A stretch of DNA of 64,000 nucleotides, taken from contig OZ245869.1 of the NCBI GenBank assembly GCA_965229355.1, positions 248,001 to 312,000 of the forward strand, read 5' to 3'. Within the stretch, counting starts at the first letter, position 1; each line of letters starts with the position of its first letter. This DNA comes from GCA-2737725 sp965229355. Lineage in GTDB: Bacteria > Pseudomonadota > Alphaproteobacteria > Rhodospirillales > Rhodospirillaceae. The notes below the pieces were generated by a model. It worked only from the letters and a program-made list of their open reading frames with translations. It did not search any database and was not told the DNA's origin. Below, piece after piece: positions 1 through 9,372 of this stretch. The position numbers and the translations under genes were made by a program.

Positions 1-97
1 GCAGCGCAAACCCCAGCAGGAAACCACCACCTGCAACAGCAGATGTGGTGATAAGGCTGCGGCGCGACACATCTGAGCCAGTTGGATTTGGCGTCAT
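1..97 (-). CDS. Tat-exported oxidoreductase, N-terminal fragment (IorB/xanthine-dehydrogenase-type candidate)
   Basis: Only the first 32 codons lie in the window; the gene runs off the left edge. The reading frame from the ATG at 97 begins MTPNPTGSD, followed by a twin-arginine segment (SRRSLITTSAVAGGG) and a hydrophobic stretch ending LLGFAL. That pattern is a Tat leader, so the protein is probably folded in the cytoplasm and exported with a cofactor. An RR leader with a Gly-rich core followed by LLGF is typical of the large molybdopterin-binding subunit of isoquinoline-1-oxidoreductase-like enzymes. This is recalled family knowledge, not proof, and other Tat substrates fit. The ORF is real by its leader; the enzyme identity is weak. 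Confidence 0.55.
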   Translation of the reverse strand, partial: MTPNPTGSDVSRRSLITTSAVAGGGFLLGFAL

Positions 98-195
98 ATC
101 TTTGGGCACAGCTTGGCCTCCCTCAAAGCCGATGTAAGCCCGCATGGTAGGGCTCACATGCCGCCGCTTCAACTGACAGGGACGGATGATGACCG

Positions 196-1659
196 TTATA
201 CAGGCGCTGCGGTAGAAGCTAAAACACCATTAGGATCAAGAGCTTGCGCCATACGTGAAATGGCCGACAGTTTATCCACTAACGGCTTCCAATGATCGTG
301 ATCAGCAATGGCCGCCCAAATGCTTTCAATTTCATCAATCAGCAGCGTGCACGGCACCGCGCCCGCAAAATATGGATGCTTCAAACGCTCTGGCGCAGCG
401 ATGTCATAATCGGCCAAAAGCGCCTTCACATTGGCGAACTCGGGCGTTTCGTAATGCGACGCCATAGGGCTATTTTTTGCGCGGCTCTCGCTGCCAACCC
501 CGCCATACCAATCGAAGAACACGCGTTCGAACGGCAACTTGCTCGCATTTAAAAAAAGATAAAGCGCTGACAGCAACTCAACATCATGCGCATGCCCGCG
601 CGGCAAAATGTTCAAACGCCGACATATAGCTTTGGACAGCGCTGGCTCAAAAGTTTGTGGAAACGCATCAAGTGCAGACACAAGATCATCACGCTCAGCA
701 ACGCCCATCAGGCACTCTGCCAACCGCGTTAAATTCCACATCAGCGTTTCAGGCTGGCGGCCATAAGCATATAGTCCAGTGTGATCAAAATACGCTGCTG
801 TAAAACCAGGATCGTAATGCGGCAAAAATCGATACGGCCCGTAGTCAAAACTTTCGCCGGTGATATTGATGTTATCGGTATTCAGAACGCCATGCACAAA
901 GCCCGCCGCCATCCAGGCCGCACCCGTTTCTGCCACGCGACGGCAAGCCTCTTTTAACATCGCGACTGCGCGTTCTGCCGGTGTCGCATTGGCAACATCC
1001 GCTCCAATGTCGGCGAAGTAATACGTGAGGATATGATCAATCAAGCGATTGACCTTTGCCGCATCGCCCTCGAATGCCAAACGCTGGAATGTTCCGATGC
1101 GTATATTGGAGTGATTTAAGCGCACCAACACGGATGAGCGCGTCGGCGATGGCTCATCGTTGCGCATTAAATTTTCACCCGTCTCAATCAGGCTGAACGT
1201 TTTAGAAGTATTGACCCCTAACGCTTCTAACATCGATGTCGCCAGCAGTTCGCGCACGCCGCCCTTCAACGTCAGCCGTCCATCTCCCTGCCTTGAATAT
1301 GGCGTCTGGCCGCTGCCTTTGGTTCCAAGGTCAAGAACCCGACCATCAACAGCATCGCGCATTTGCGCATACAAAAAACCACGCCCATCACCTAAGTCGG
1401 GATTATAAGAGCGAAATTGATGCCCGTGATACCGCAGCGCTAGCGGCTGCGGGAAATTCCCAGGAAGTGCCGCAAACCTAGCGAAGTGATTAACCCACTC
1501 ATCATCAGTTAAAGTGTACAGGCCAACGCGCGCGGCCCAGGCGTTATTGCGGTACCGCAGAATCTGCTTTGGGAAATTTGCAGGCAGGACTGGGTCAAAA
1601 AAACCATCACCCAATTTATCGTGAATCGGCAGTGGCTGATATGTTGCACGAATAGACAT
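196..1659 (-). CDS. selO: SelO family protein adenylyltransferase (YdiU)
   Basis: A pseudokinase-fold enzyme that transfers AMP from ATP to Ser, Thr or Tyr of target proteins and is linked to redox homeostasis. Visible landmarks are GHQF and LGDGRG near the N-terminus, the KGSGQTPYSR(Q)GDGR nucleotide-binding region, then HGVLNTDN with the catalytic-loop Asp and DYGPY as the DFG-like metal site. The length of 487 residues is normal for the family. I start at the ATG encoding MSIRATYQP; the longer frame uses a TTG inside the preceding gene. The C-terminus ends STAAPV with no Cys or selenocysteine motif. The start lies 4 nt from the stop of the esterase upstream, suggesting one transcript. Confidence 0.93.
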   Translation of the reverse strand: MSIRATYQPLPIHDKLGDGFFDPVLPANFPKQILRYRNNAWAARVGLYTLTDDEWVNHFARFAALPGNFPQPLALRYHGHQFRSYNPDLGDGRGFLYAQMRDAVDGRVLDLGTKGSGQTPYSRQGDGRLTLKGGVRELLATSMLEALGVNTSKTFSLIETGENLMRNDEPSPTRSSVLVRLNHSNIRIGTFQRLAFEGDAAKVNRLIDHILTYYFADIGADVANATPAERAVAMLKEACRRVAETGAAWMAAGFVHGVLNTDNINITGESFDYGPYRFLPHYDPGFTAAYFDHTGLYAYGRQPETLMWNLTRLAECLMGVAERDDLVSALDAFPQTFEPALSKAICRRLNILPRGHAHDVELLSALYLFLNASKLPFERVFFDWYGGVGSESRAKNSPMASHYETPEFANVKALLADYDIAAPERLKHPYFAGAVPCTLLIDEIESIWAAIADHDHWKPLVDKLSAISRMAQALDPNGVLASTAAPV

Positions 1660-1663
1660 CGGT

Positions 1664-2533
1664 TTACTTACTGAAAAGATGATCAATGAATTGAGATGTA
1701 TCGTTCAACGTGGGCGCCTTGTACCGGAAATATTTAGCCATCGCCAAGACAATGCCGACATGCGCCACATCTGGATAAACAGTGTGAGCCACAGAATTTC
1801 CGGAAGCCTTCAGCGCCGCCGTCAGGTCAGCGGAGTTATAGGGCCCCACTGTGGTATCGTCGGCACCATGCAAAAGCAAAATGGGTGGCGCTGGGTTTGC
1901 TGCGTACATCACAGGCCGCACCACTTGCGGATCTTTCAAGTGCCCGAAAACAGCACGTGTTGAATCGAATTCCAACGGCTCAAACGCATAGGGCCCCGCT
2001 AGACCAACAAATCCTTTGATAACGTCGCGTTTTAAACCAACGTTTTTCAGAAACTGCGGATCGAGCGTCAGCAATGCCGCGATATGGGCACCCGCAGAAT
2101 GCCCCATTAATACAATACGGTCAGTGCTTCCGCGAAACCGTGGCGCGTTCTCTACGACCCAATTTAAGGCTTGCGCGCCATCTTCCACAAACGTGGGGTA
2201 CACGACCTCGGGGTGTACGCGGTAATCGGCAATAAAGGTCACGTAACCTTTTGACGTCAAAGCTTCGGCGACAAACTTATATGTTTCTTTTTTTCCGCCA
2301 GCCCATGAACCGCCATAGAAAAACAGAACAACAGTTCGACCCTGCGCGGGCGGCAAACCTTTGGGTTCATAGACATCAATGCCCTGACGCGGGTTTGAGC
2401 CGTAACGTTCTTCGTGTTTTACGTAACCATCACTAGGTACGATAAAATTTAACGCATCGGCCCCAGAGCAGCCGGCCAAAGCCAAAGTCGCGCCAGCCGC
2501 CTGCAGAAGTCGAGAAAAAAAGCGCGCCATCAT
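1664..2533 (-). CDS. alpha/beta hydrolase (esterase/lipase-like), lipoprotein
   Basis: Predicted carboxylesterase of the BD-FAE/HSL-like alpha/beta hydrolase group. The N-terminus is a lipoprotein signal with lipobox LAGC, so the enzyme should be anchored to a membrane facing the periplasm. The oxyanion segment is YGGSW in place of the usual HGGxW, the nucleophile sits in GHSAG, and the acid and base are likely in GADDT and DVAHVG near the C-terminus, so the triad looks complete. Adjacent ATG codons occur at 2533 and 2530; I use the first. It precedes selO by 4 nt. The substrate cannot be read from sequence. Confidence 0.82.
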   Translation of the reverse strand: MMARFFSRLLQAAGATLALAGCSGADALNFIVPSDGYVKHEERYGSNPRQGIDVYEPKGLPPAQGRTVVLFFYGGSWAGGKKETYKFVAEALTSKGYVTFIADYRVHPEVVYPTFVEDGAQALNWVVENAPRFRGSTDRIVLMGHSAGAHIAALLTLDPQFLKNVGLKRDVIKGFVGLAGPYAFEPLEFDSTRAVFGHLKDPQVVRPVMYAANPAPPILLLHGADDTTVGPYNSADLTAALKASGNSVAHTVYPDVAHVGIVLAMAKYFRYKAPTLNDTSQFIDHLFSK

Positions 2534-2671
2534 ACCGATCAATAATCCGACAATTTTAGAAACTACTTATTTCAGAGACCGCTTGCGTTAAGCAATGATC
2601 GGCCTAAGTTGAAGCATCAGTTTCATTACTTATACGTCTTATCCCTGCGACGTTAGCGCTGGAGCTCTCCG

Positions 2672-3091
2672 ATGAAATACCTGCACACCATGGTCCGGGT
2701 GACCAACTTAGAACAGTCTTTGGACTTTTATTGCAACAAACTTGGCCTGAAAGAAGTTCGCCGCATGGAGAACGAAAAAGGCCGATTCACGTTGGTGTTC
2801 TTAGGTGCGAACGATAACCCTGAGTCTCAGGTGGAATTGACCTATAACTGGGACCCCGAAGTTTATACAGGTGGACGCAATTTTGGCCATTTAGCCTACG
2901 AAGTCGATGACATCTACGCCACATGCGACAAACTGATGAAAGCTGGCGTTACCATCAATCGCCCGCCGCGCGATGGGCGCATGGCCTTCATTCGCTCGCC
3001 CGACAACATCTCCATCGAGCTCTTGCAAAAAGGCGGCGCCAAGTCCCCGCAAGAACCTTGGGCCTCGATGGCAAATACGGGCGTGTGGTAA
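2672..3091 (+). CDS. gloA: lactoylglutathione lyase (glyoxalase I)
   Basis: Isomerises the hemithioacetal of methylglyoxal and glutathione to S-lactoylglutathione, the first step of methylglyoxal detoxification in the cytoplasm. It is a single VOC-fold protein of 139 residues. The four metal ligands of the family are all visible: His5 (YLHTMVRV), Glu55 (VELTYNW), His73 (FGHLAYEV) and Glu116 (SIELLQ). The short form without the eukaryotic insertions matches the Ni/Co-type bacterial enzymes. The start has GGAG about 7 nt upstream. It is followed 9 nt later by the TRIC-type channel gene, so the two are probably co-transcribed. Confidence 0.94.
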   Translation: MKYLHTMVRVTNLEQSLDFYCNKLGLKEVRRMENEKGRFTLVFLGANDNPESQVELTYNWDPEVYTGGRNFGHLAYEVDDIYATCDKLMKAGVTINRPPRDGRMAFIRSPDNISIELLQKGGAKSPQEPWASMANTGVW

Positions 3092-3100
3092 TCTCGTTTT

Positions 3101-3757
3101 ATGCCCATCAAACTTCCCGCCGAAGCGACATCTTTATTTCTCTACGCCTTCACAATGTTGGGCGTAGCTGTGTTTGCAGCCAGCGGCACGTTGGCGGGCG
3201 CGCGAAAGAATTTTGATCTTATCGGCGTTATCGTTCTGGCCATGGTGACAGCTACTGGCGGCGGTACTGTACGGGATGTGCTGATTGGCCGGACTGTATT
3301 TTGGATCGCCGACCCCACACATATCTGGGTATGCTTGGCCGCGACCACAATAACCGTGCTATGGGTGCGTTTCTTTGAGCCACCTTATCGTGCGTTGCTT
3401 TATGCCGACGCGTTTGGATTGGCATTCTTCACGATCATCGGCGCACAGATTGTCGAGCACATGGGGTTCAGCCCTACAATTATTGTGCTGATGGGGGCAA
3501 TCACCGGTACAGCAGGCGGATTGATCCGCGATGTCTTGAGCGTTGAAGTGCCGCTGATCTTCCGAAAGTCTGAGCTTTACGTCACAACCTGCGTGGTCGG
3601 CGTGAGTGCATATCTGGGCTTACGTTGGCTTGGCTGGGCGGAAGATGTCGCAGGGTCAGTTGGCGCGGCTGTCATTTTGGCCATGCGCATCGCATCTATC
3701 CAATGGCGCTGGACGCTTCCAACGGTCAGCATTCATGCCGACAAGGACCAGACTTAA
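3101..3757 (+). CDS. TRIC-type cation channel family membrane protein (UPF0126)
   Basis: Small polytopic inner-membrane protein of the trimeric intracellular cation channel family (formerly UPF0126, E. coli YadS/YicG). The family signature is an internal duplication, each half carrying a Gly-rich kink followed by an Arg-Asp pair; here these are GGGTVRD in the first half and AGGLIRD in the second. About seven hydrophobic segments fill the 218 residues. Bacterial members conduct K+ and other monovalent cations, but the physiological role here is unknown. It lies directly behind gloA and converges on the DUF2336 gene. Confidence 0.85.
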   Translation: MPIKLPAEATSLFLYAFTMLGVAVFAASGTLAGARKNFDLIGVIVLAMVTATGGGTVRDVLIGRTVFWIADPTHIWVCLAATTITVLWVRFFEPPYRALLYADAFGLAFFTIIGAQIVEHMGFSPTIIVLMGAITGTAGGLIRDVLSVEVPLIFRKSELYVTTCVVGVSAYLGLRWLGWAEDVAGSVGAAVILAMRIASIQWRWTLPTVSIHADKDQT

Positions 3758-3773
3758 TTTTGCAGGCTTAATT

Positions 3774-4904
3774 TTAGTGTACGGCAACGACACTGCTGGG
3801 CAGCTTGTTCACGCGGGCCAACAAGTATTCCAGATCGTCGTCATCAAATTCAACGCCGAAGCTTTCATATTGCGTGAGAATACGCTCGACGATGCGGCGT
3901 GAATAACGTTCAGCATCCTGAGCGCCACCATCAAAGTCTGTTTGCGAAGCAACTGAAAGTGCAACGCGAATGGCAGGATAAAGCGATTGGGGCAAACCGG
4001 TTTTGCCCCAGGCGACTTTCAAACCATTGCCACCCGGATCATGGATCAGCAAACGAACATTCCCAACCTGAACGCCCGTCAGCTCAGCAAGCGCGTGCTC
4101 AAAGAATCGAACGTTGCCCATGCAGAGTGCGCGCAACACAAGCGAGCCCGATAAACGCTGATTGGCTTTTAGTTGACGCACAAGCGAATCAAGGCTGTCA
4201 TCGGTCACGCCCATCGCCAACCCGGCTGTCGCGCGTTCGCGGGTTTGCAGCACGAGCTCCATGGCCATTTCGGCGGAGAAGCGGTGCTTGGTCAGAAGAT
4301 GCGTGCGCAGATGCTCTGCTACTTGCGTGACAATACGCTCAGCGACGGTGACCGGAAGCGTCGCGCGATGCACCAATGGCTGTTGTACCAGTTCGCTATC
4401 ACCGAACTTATCAACAACTTTGTGGAACGTGGCTTCCGAAATATCTGCACCAGCATTGCCGACCAGCTTGGCCACAACGGCCTCAGATCCTTTTTCGGTC
4501 AGAGCATCAGCGACTTCAGCCGGAACTGTTGGACGCCCAGCAATGGCTTCAAATTTAGCTTGGCTCTGCTGGCTCGAAATAATCTGCACTAAGTCTTCAG
4601 ATGTGAGCACGTCTGAAAACGACAAGATCGGCAAAGAAACGGGGTCAACGTCCTGGGCTAACGTGACGGCAATGTCGCGGGGAACGTTGGGATTGTGCTT
4701 GAGGTTAGCCGATAGCGCCTCACGAACGCGAACTTCGGCATCGCGCAACATTAACCGGAAAATGTTTTCGGCTAGCGTCAGTTCGGCGGCACTGAAAAGG
4801 CCGGAGGAGAACCCTTGGGCAATTTTAACCGCCGTGCCGACACGCGCCTGGGGCGACGGATCTGTCGCCAACCGGGTCACATCGTCCATGGTTAACTTTG
4901 CCAC
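3774..4904 (-). CDS. DUF2336 domain-containing protein
   Basis: Soluble, helix-rich protein of the DUF2336 family (COG5330), which is almost confined to alphaproteobacteria and has no known function. The N-terminal two thirds read like HEAT-style helical repeats (for example SPQARVGTAVKIAQ and DAEVRVREALSANLK), a fold used for protein binding. I place the start at a GTG at 4904 because AAGGA lies 6 nt upstream; an ATG at 4889 is the alternative. A 250 nt divergent gap separates it from apt. No catalytic motif is visible. Confidence 0.8.
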   Translation of the reverse strand: MAKLTMDDVTRLATDPSPQARVGTAVKIAQGFSSGLFSAAELTLAENIFRLMLRDAEVRVREALSANLKHNPNVPRDIAVTLAQDVDPVSLPILSFSDVLTSEDLVQIISSQQSQAKFEAIAGRPTVPAEVADALTEKGSEAVVAKLVGNAGADISEATFHKVVDKFGDSELVQQPLVHRATLPVTVAERIVTQVAEHLRTHLLTKHRFSAEMAMELVLQTRERATAGLAMGVTDDSLDSLVRQLKANQRLSGSLVLRALCMGNVRFFEHALAELTGVQVGNVRLLIHDPGGNGLKVAWGKTGLPQSLYPAIRVALSVASQTDFDGGAQDAERYSRRIVERILTQYESFGVEFDDDDLEYLLARVNKLPSSVVAVH

Positions 4905-5156
4905 GTTCAATCCTTAAACCTAGCTTTTGACGGGCCAGACGAATCCAAGCCCATAAATTGGGTGACGATCGCGGCAATCACGCAGCACAACCCTGCAGAA
5001 TTGAATTTGCCGGGGGTTTTGCACTATCGTCCGTTGTGCAGCCTCCATCTTACACAAGCCGCCTGAGGATTCAATTGTTCGGAGCCTCAAAGCTAAGACA
5101 CGGTAGGGTAAGGATGTGTCAGAAATTGCTGCGTTTTCACCTACAAGCACTCCACC

Positions 5157-5681
5157 ATGTCAATTGACCTAAAAAAGCATATCCGCCAAATCCCAGACTT
5201 CCCTAAACCGGGTATCAATTTTTTCGACATCTCAACACTGATTGCGCACCCTGAGGCGTGGCGTACAGCCGTTGAGCAACTTGCCGCGACATTAAAACCC
5301 TGGAAACCCGACCTTATCGCCGGCATCGATGCCCGAGGGTTCATTGTGGCCTCACCCGTCGCAGTCCATATGGGGGCGGGCATGCTGATGGTGCGCAAAA
5401 AGGGCAAGCTGCCGGGCCAAGTCAGCCGTGCCGCCTATGGCCTAGAGTACGGCACGGACGAGGTTGAAATTCAGCACGATGCCATTCAGCCCGGCCAGCG
5501 CGTTGCGATTTTGGATGACCTTTTGGCGACCGGTGGCACGATTGCGGCGGCGGCTAAGCTTATCCAGCAGCACGACGGAATTGTTGCGGGTGCGGCTTGC
5601 CTGATCGAGCTCAGCTTTTTGAAAGGCCGCACGAAACTCGATATGCCATTTGAAACGCTGGTCAGTTACGACAGCGAATAA
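5157..5681 (+). CDS. apt: adenine phosphoribosyltransferase
   Basis: Salvages adenine by condensing it with PRPP to AMP in the cytoplasm. The PRPP-binding loop is plain: VAILDDLLATGGT around residues 118-130, with the acidic pair followed by TGGT. The N-terminus (IRQIPDFPKPGINFFDIS) is the Apt-specific signature and GIDARGF is the flexible-region motif. The 174-residue length matches the family. The gene converges with the symporter gene, with only 3 nt between stops. Confidence 0.95.
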   Translation: MSIDLKKHIRQIPDFPKPGINFFDISTLIAHPEAWRTAVEQLAATLKPWKPDLIAGIDARGFIVASPVAVHMGAGMLMVRKKGKLPGQVSRAAYGLEYGTDEVEIQHDAIQPGQRVAILDDLLATGGTIAAAAKLIQQHDGIVAGAACLIELSFLKGRTKLDMPFETLVSYDSE

Positions 5682-5684
5682 ACG

Positions 5685-6899
5685 CTACTTTTCGTTCCAC
5701 TTCGCGACGACTGATGTTGCCACGGCATTCCCGACCACGTTTGTCGCGCTGCGGCCCATATCGAGGAACTGATCGACAGCCAGGATCAGTAGCAACCCTT
5801 CTTCAGGAATGCCAAAGAACGTCAATGTTGCTGAAATGACCACCAGCGATGCGCGCGGCACACCCGCCATCCCTTTGCTGGTCAGCATCAATAACATCAA
5901 CATGGTCAGCTGCTGCATGACACTCAGTTCAATGCCGTAAGCTTGGGCAATAAAGATGGTCGCGAACGTGCAATACATCATCGAGCCATCGAGATTGAAC
6001 GAATACCCGAGTGGCAAGACGAAGCTGGCAATGCGTTTCGGCACGCCGAAAAATTCCAGGCGCTCCAAGGTTTTCGGATATGCGGCTTCAGAACTGGCTG
6101 TTGAGAACGCGAGCAGTGTGGGCTCACGAATGAGTGCAACTAACTGAGTGACGCGCTTACCGATCACAAGGAAGCCGGCAAAAATCAGCACACCCCACAG
6201 AATAAAGAGCGAGACATAGAAGCCGCCAATAAACTTAAGATAGGTAGCAAGTATCCCAAGCCCTTGCGTCGTGACAGTGGCAGCGATCGCCGCGAATACC
6301 GCGATGGGTGCAAACTTCATGACATAGCCAGTGATCAATAACATCACTGAAACAATTTGATCCAAGATTTCGGTAATTTTGTTCGCACTTTCGCCTAACG
6401 TGGAAAGCGCGACGCCGACAAACATGGAAAAGACCACAATCTGAAGGATCTCATTCGTGGCCATAGCTTCGAAGAAAGACTTCGGGAAAACGTGAGTAAT
6501 GAAGTCTTTTAAAGTTAGCGCACTCGCTTTAATCGCCACAGTCGTGCCGCTTTCTGGGAGCGGTAAATCAAGCCCCACGCCAGGCTTCAAAAAATCGACC
6601 ATGACTAAGCCGAGCAGCAACGACACCACTGACGCGCACAGAAACCAGCCAATCGTCAGAAAGCCGATGCGGCTTAAGGATGCGGTATCGCCGACATGAA
6701 CGATCCCGACGACCAAGGTAGAAAACACCAGCGGCGCGATGATCATTTTGATCAAGCGCAAAAAAATGTCGGTCAGGATTGAGAAGTAACCCGCAACGGT
6801 TCTGGCGGTTTCAGCGTCAGTGTTTTCGTTAAAGAGGTAGCCAACGACTACGCCCAGAATCATACCGATTAAAATATAAAGCGTGAACCGCCGCGACAT
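5685..6899 (-). CDS. dicarboxylate/amino acid:cation symporter (DAACS family)
   Basis: Secondary transporter of the GltP/DctA/GltPh fold that takes up C4-dicarboxylates or acidic amino acids with Na+ or H+. The first helices and the conserved loop LIKMIIAPLVFSTL are present. The C-terminal half has the re-entrant and TM7 motifs: LPLGYSFNLDGS (the NMDGT-like cation site, here NLDGS) and AVDQFLDMGRSATNVVGN with the substrate-coordinating Asp, Arg and Asn. The length of 404 is near the family norm. Whether the substrate is malate/succinate or glutamate/aspartate cannot be settled from sequence alone. Confidence 0.9.
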   Translation of the reverse strand: MSRRFTLYILIGMILGVVVGYLFNENTDAETARTVAGYFSILTDIFLRLIKMIIAPLVFSTLVVGIVHVGDTASLSRIGFLTIGWFLCASVVSLLLGLVMVDFLKPGVGLDLPLPESGTTVAIKASALTLKDFITHVFPKSFFEAMATNEILQIVVFSMFVGVALSTLGESANKITEILDQIVSVMLLITGYVMKFAPIAVFAAIAATVTTQGLGILATYLKFIGGFYVSLFILWGVLIFAGFLVIGKRVTQLVALIREPTLLAFSTASSEAAYPKTLERLEFFGVPKRIASFVLPLGYSFNLDGSMMYCTFATIFIAQAYGIELSVMQQLTMLMLLMLTSKGMAGVPRASLVVISATLTFFGIPEEGLLLILAVDQFLDMGRSATNVVGNAVATSVVAKWNEK

Positions 6900-7012
6900 C
6901 CCCTACTCCCCGAAGTCTGTATCCCCAGATCGGCCAGAGTAAAGCACGTACGCGGCGCTTCAAGGACTGTTTAGAACCCTTATATGCGCTTTAGCTATAG
7001 CCCTTTAGCGCC

Positions 7013-7753
7013 TTATTCGGCAGCGATCGGCTCTTCTTCCATGGGCTCCGAGCCCTCTGGCGGCTCAGTTGTATCAATCGAGTAGCCCGCCGCCCGCACC
7101 GTGCGGATAATGTCGGCGCCACCATTTTCATTCAAAGCTTTGCGGAGGCGGCGGATATGCACATCGACCGTACGCGGCTCGACGTAGATATCTGGCCCCC
7201 ACACGCCATTCAGCAACTCTTCGCGGCTGAACACCGTACCTGGGCGTTCCATGAAGAATTGCAGCAGGCGGAATTCAGTCGGACCCAAGTGGATGTTCTT
7301 GCCGCCGCGGCTGACGCGGTGCGAGTCCAGATCCATGACGATATCGGAGAAGTTCAGGACACCTTTGGTTTGCGACGGCTTCGAGCGGCGCAACAGTGCG
7401 CGCACGCGGGCCATCAACTCAGGCATCGAGAACGGCTTGGTCATGTAGTCATCGGCACCAACGTTAAGGCCGCGCACTTTGTCGGTCTCTTCGTTACGCG
7501 CCGTCAGCATAATGATCGGCACGTTACGCGTTTCTGATTTACGGCGCAGTTGGCGGCAGACTTCGATGCCTGACATGCGCGGCAGCATCCAATCCAGCAG
7601 CACCGCGTCCGGCGGCGTTTCATCGGCAATCGTCAGTGCTTCTTCACCATCACCAGCCTCTGTGACGCGAAAACCTTCTTTCTCGAGGTTGTAGCGCAGC
7701 ATTGTGACGAGCGAGGCTTCGTCTTCAACGATCATGACTGTGGGTTTCATCAT
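7013..7753 (-). CDS. phoB: phosphate regulon response regulator PhoB
   Basis: OmpR/PhoB-type transcription factor that activates the Pho regulon when phosphorylated. The receiver domain has the acidic pocket (VEDE), the phospho-acceptor Asp54 (LLDWMLP), the switch Thr (LTA) and Lys (TKPF). The C-terminal winged helix carries the typical GPTEFRLL and VDVHIRRLRKAL stretches. It is the last gene of the pst cluster. An acidic tail of about 18 residues (GSEPMEEEPIAAE) extends past the usual end. GGAG sits 8 nt before the first of two ATGs. No phoR partner is found in the window. Confidence 0.95.
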   Translation of the reverse strand: MMKPTVMIVEDEASLVTMLRYNLEKEGFRVTEAGDGEEALTIADETPPDAVLLDWMLPRMSGIEVCRQLRRKSETRNVPIIMLTARNEETDKVRGLNVGADDYMTKPFSMPELMARVRALLRRSKPSQTKGVLNFSDIVMDLDSHRVSRGGKNIHLGPTEFRLLQFFMERPGTVFSREELLNGVWGPDIYVEPRTVDVHIRRLRKALNENGGADIIRTVRAAGYSIDTTEPPEGSEPMEEEPIAAE

Positions 7754-7774
7754 CGGCTTACTCCAAAATATCCA

Positions 7775-8527
7775 TCAAGCAGTTGGGGGATTCGGAAAAG
7801 GCATATCGAACGTCGTCGGCGTCCCCTGTTTTGGCCGACGTTCAACCAACGCCTTTCCTGCCACCAGGAATTGAATCGTTTCGGCGATATTGGTGGCATG
7901 ATCGCCGATGCGTTCCAAACTTTTGATGCAGAACAACAAGTGTGTGCATGTTGGAACATGGTCAGGGTCGGACAACATGTCCGACAGCAGCTCTTGGAAC
8001 ACGCTGGTATGCAGCGCATCGATATCTGCGTCACCGCGCCAGACGGCTTCTGCCTTGGCAAGGTCGCGTTCGGAATAAGCATCAAATACGTTTTGAACAT
8101 ACATACGGACCAGACGGCCCATTTCGATGACACCCGCAACAGCCGGCGCCGAACTAAAGTTCTGAATCACGATGGTGCGCTTTGCAACGTTAGCAACGTA
8201 ATCACCTATACGTTCTACATTGCTGGATATTTTCAAGGCAGCGACAATTTCGCGCAGGTCCGCTGCAACGGGCGCATGACGCGTTAACAGCGCCATCGCT
8301 TGCGCATTGACTTCAATCTCGATGTCGTCGATTTCCGTATCGCGTGCGATAATTTTGGCCGCCAACTCCACATCGCGATGCTCAAGCGCTTCAACCGCCA
8401 GCGCCAGTTGGGATTCGGCCAAGCCTGACATTTCCGTCAGGCGTTTCGACAACGCACGCAATTCAGCTGCAATGCCACGCTGTGACGTATGCTCAGCAGA
8501 AGAGAAATGCGGTGTCTGGTTGCCCAT
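7775..8527 (-). CDS. phoU: phosphate signalling complex protein PhoU
   Basis: Negative regulator that links the PstSCAB transporter to the PhoR/PhoB two-component system in the cytoplasm. It contains two PhoU helical bundles; each repeat has the metal-binding E/D-rich helix (DTEIDDIEIEVNAQA in the first, GDADIDALHTSVFQE in the second) and the closing NVERIGDYVANVAK and SLERIGDHATNIAE motifs. The length of 250 is slightly above average owing to a Pro-rich tail. It lies 17 nt after pstB and 21 nt before phoB in the same operon. Confidence 0.95.
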   Translation of the reverse strand: MGNQTPHFSSAEHTSQRGIAAELRALSKRLTEMSGLAESQLALAVEALEHRDVELAAKIIARDTEIDDIEIEVNAQAMALLTRHAPVAADLREIVAALKISSNVERIGDYVANVAKRTIVIQNFSSAPAVAGVIEMGRLVRMYVQNVFDAYSERDLAKAEAVWRGDADIDALHTSVFQELLSDMLSDPDHVPTCTHLLFCIKSLERIGDHATNIAETIQFLVAGKALVERRPKQGTPTTFDMPFPNPPTA

Positions 8528-8544
8528 GCCCTAAATCGCTGTGA

Positions 8545-9363
8545 TCAACCGAAGCGCCCGGTCACGTAGTCTTGTGTGCGCGGAGATTTCGGGGTTTGGA
8601 AAATGGTTTCGGTATCGCCGTATTCGATCAAGCGGCCCAGATACATGAATGCGGTATTGTCCGAGACACGAGCCGCTTGCTGCATGTTGTGGGTGACGAT
8701 GACAATCGTATACTGCCCAGTCAGCTCATTGATCAGATCTTCGATCTTGGCGGTGGCGATGGGATCGAGTGCCGAGCAGGGCTCGTCCATCAGCAACACT
8801 TCAGGATCGGCCGCAATGGCGCGTGCAATACACAGACGTTGCTGCTGACCACCCGAGAGACCCAGCGCGCTATCCTGCAAGCGGTCTTTCACTTCGTTCC
8901 AGAGGGCTGAGCCTTTGAGAGCGCGCTCTACGGTTTCTTCCAGCACGGTTTTATCGTTCACGCCATCGACGCGCAGCGGATAAATCACGTTCTCGAAAAT
9001 CGACATCGGGAATGGGTTCGGCTTTTGAAATACCATGCCCATCCGCTTACGCAGCGCAATCACATCCGCGCCGCGCGCGTAGATGTTTTCACCTTGCAGC
9101 TTCATCTCGCCGGTGATTTTCAAGCCATCAACCAAGTCGTTCATCCGGTTGATGCAACGCAATAGCGTCGACTTACCGCAACCTGAAGGACCGATCAAAG
9201 CGGTGACCAAGCCTTTTTCAATCGGCATGGTCACGCCATGCAACGCTTGCGACGAGCCGTACCAGAGATTGAGTGTGTTGATCTCAAGAACGGTGCCCTG
9301 CCCACCTTTTTTCACGTGGTACATGGTGTCATCGAAAGTCAAGGTTTGTACGTCCATGTTCAT
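8545..9363 (-). CDS. pstB: phosphate ABC transporter ATP-binding protein
   Basis: Cytoplasmic ATPase of the high-affinity phosphate importer. The Walker A motif is GPSGCGKST, the ABC signature is LSGGQQQR, and the Walker B motif is VLLMDEP followed by CSALDPIATAKIE, which is characteristic of PstB. The switch His is in IVTHNMQQAARVSD. The length of 272 is normal. AGAGG lies 6 nt ahead of the ATG. It sits between pstA (9 nt gap) and phoU. Confidence 0.96.
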   Translation of the reverse strand: MNMDVQTLTFDDTMYHVKKGGQGTVLEINTLNLWYGSSQALHGVTMPIEKGLVTALIGPSGCGKSTLLRCINRMNDLVDGLKITGEMKLQGENIYARGADVIALRKRMGMVFQKPNPFPMSIFENVIYPLRVDGVNDKTVLEETVERALKGSALWNEVKDRLQDSALGLSGGQQQRLCIARAIAADPEVLLMDEPCSALDPIATAKIEDLINELTGQYTIVIVTHNMQQAARVSDNTAFMYLGRLIEYGDTETIFQTPKSPRTQDYVTGRFG

Positions 9364-9372
9364 TTGCGCCTC

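Noticed and set aside
196..220. Selenocysteine or redox C-terminus of SelO
   Set aside because: The protein ends STAAPV without Cys or an in-frame TGA, so no Sec insertion is suggested.
4261..4917. 218-codon plus-strand frame opposite the DUF2336 gene
   Set aside because: It is the antisense shadow of a gene with clear family features; its translation is Ser/Arg-rich and matches no fold.
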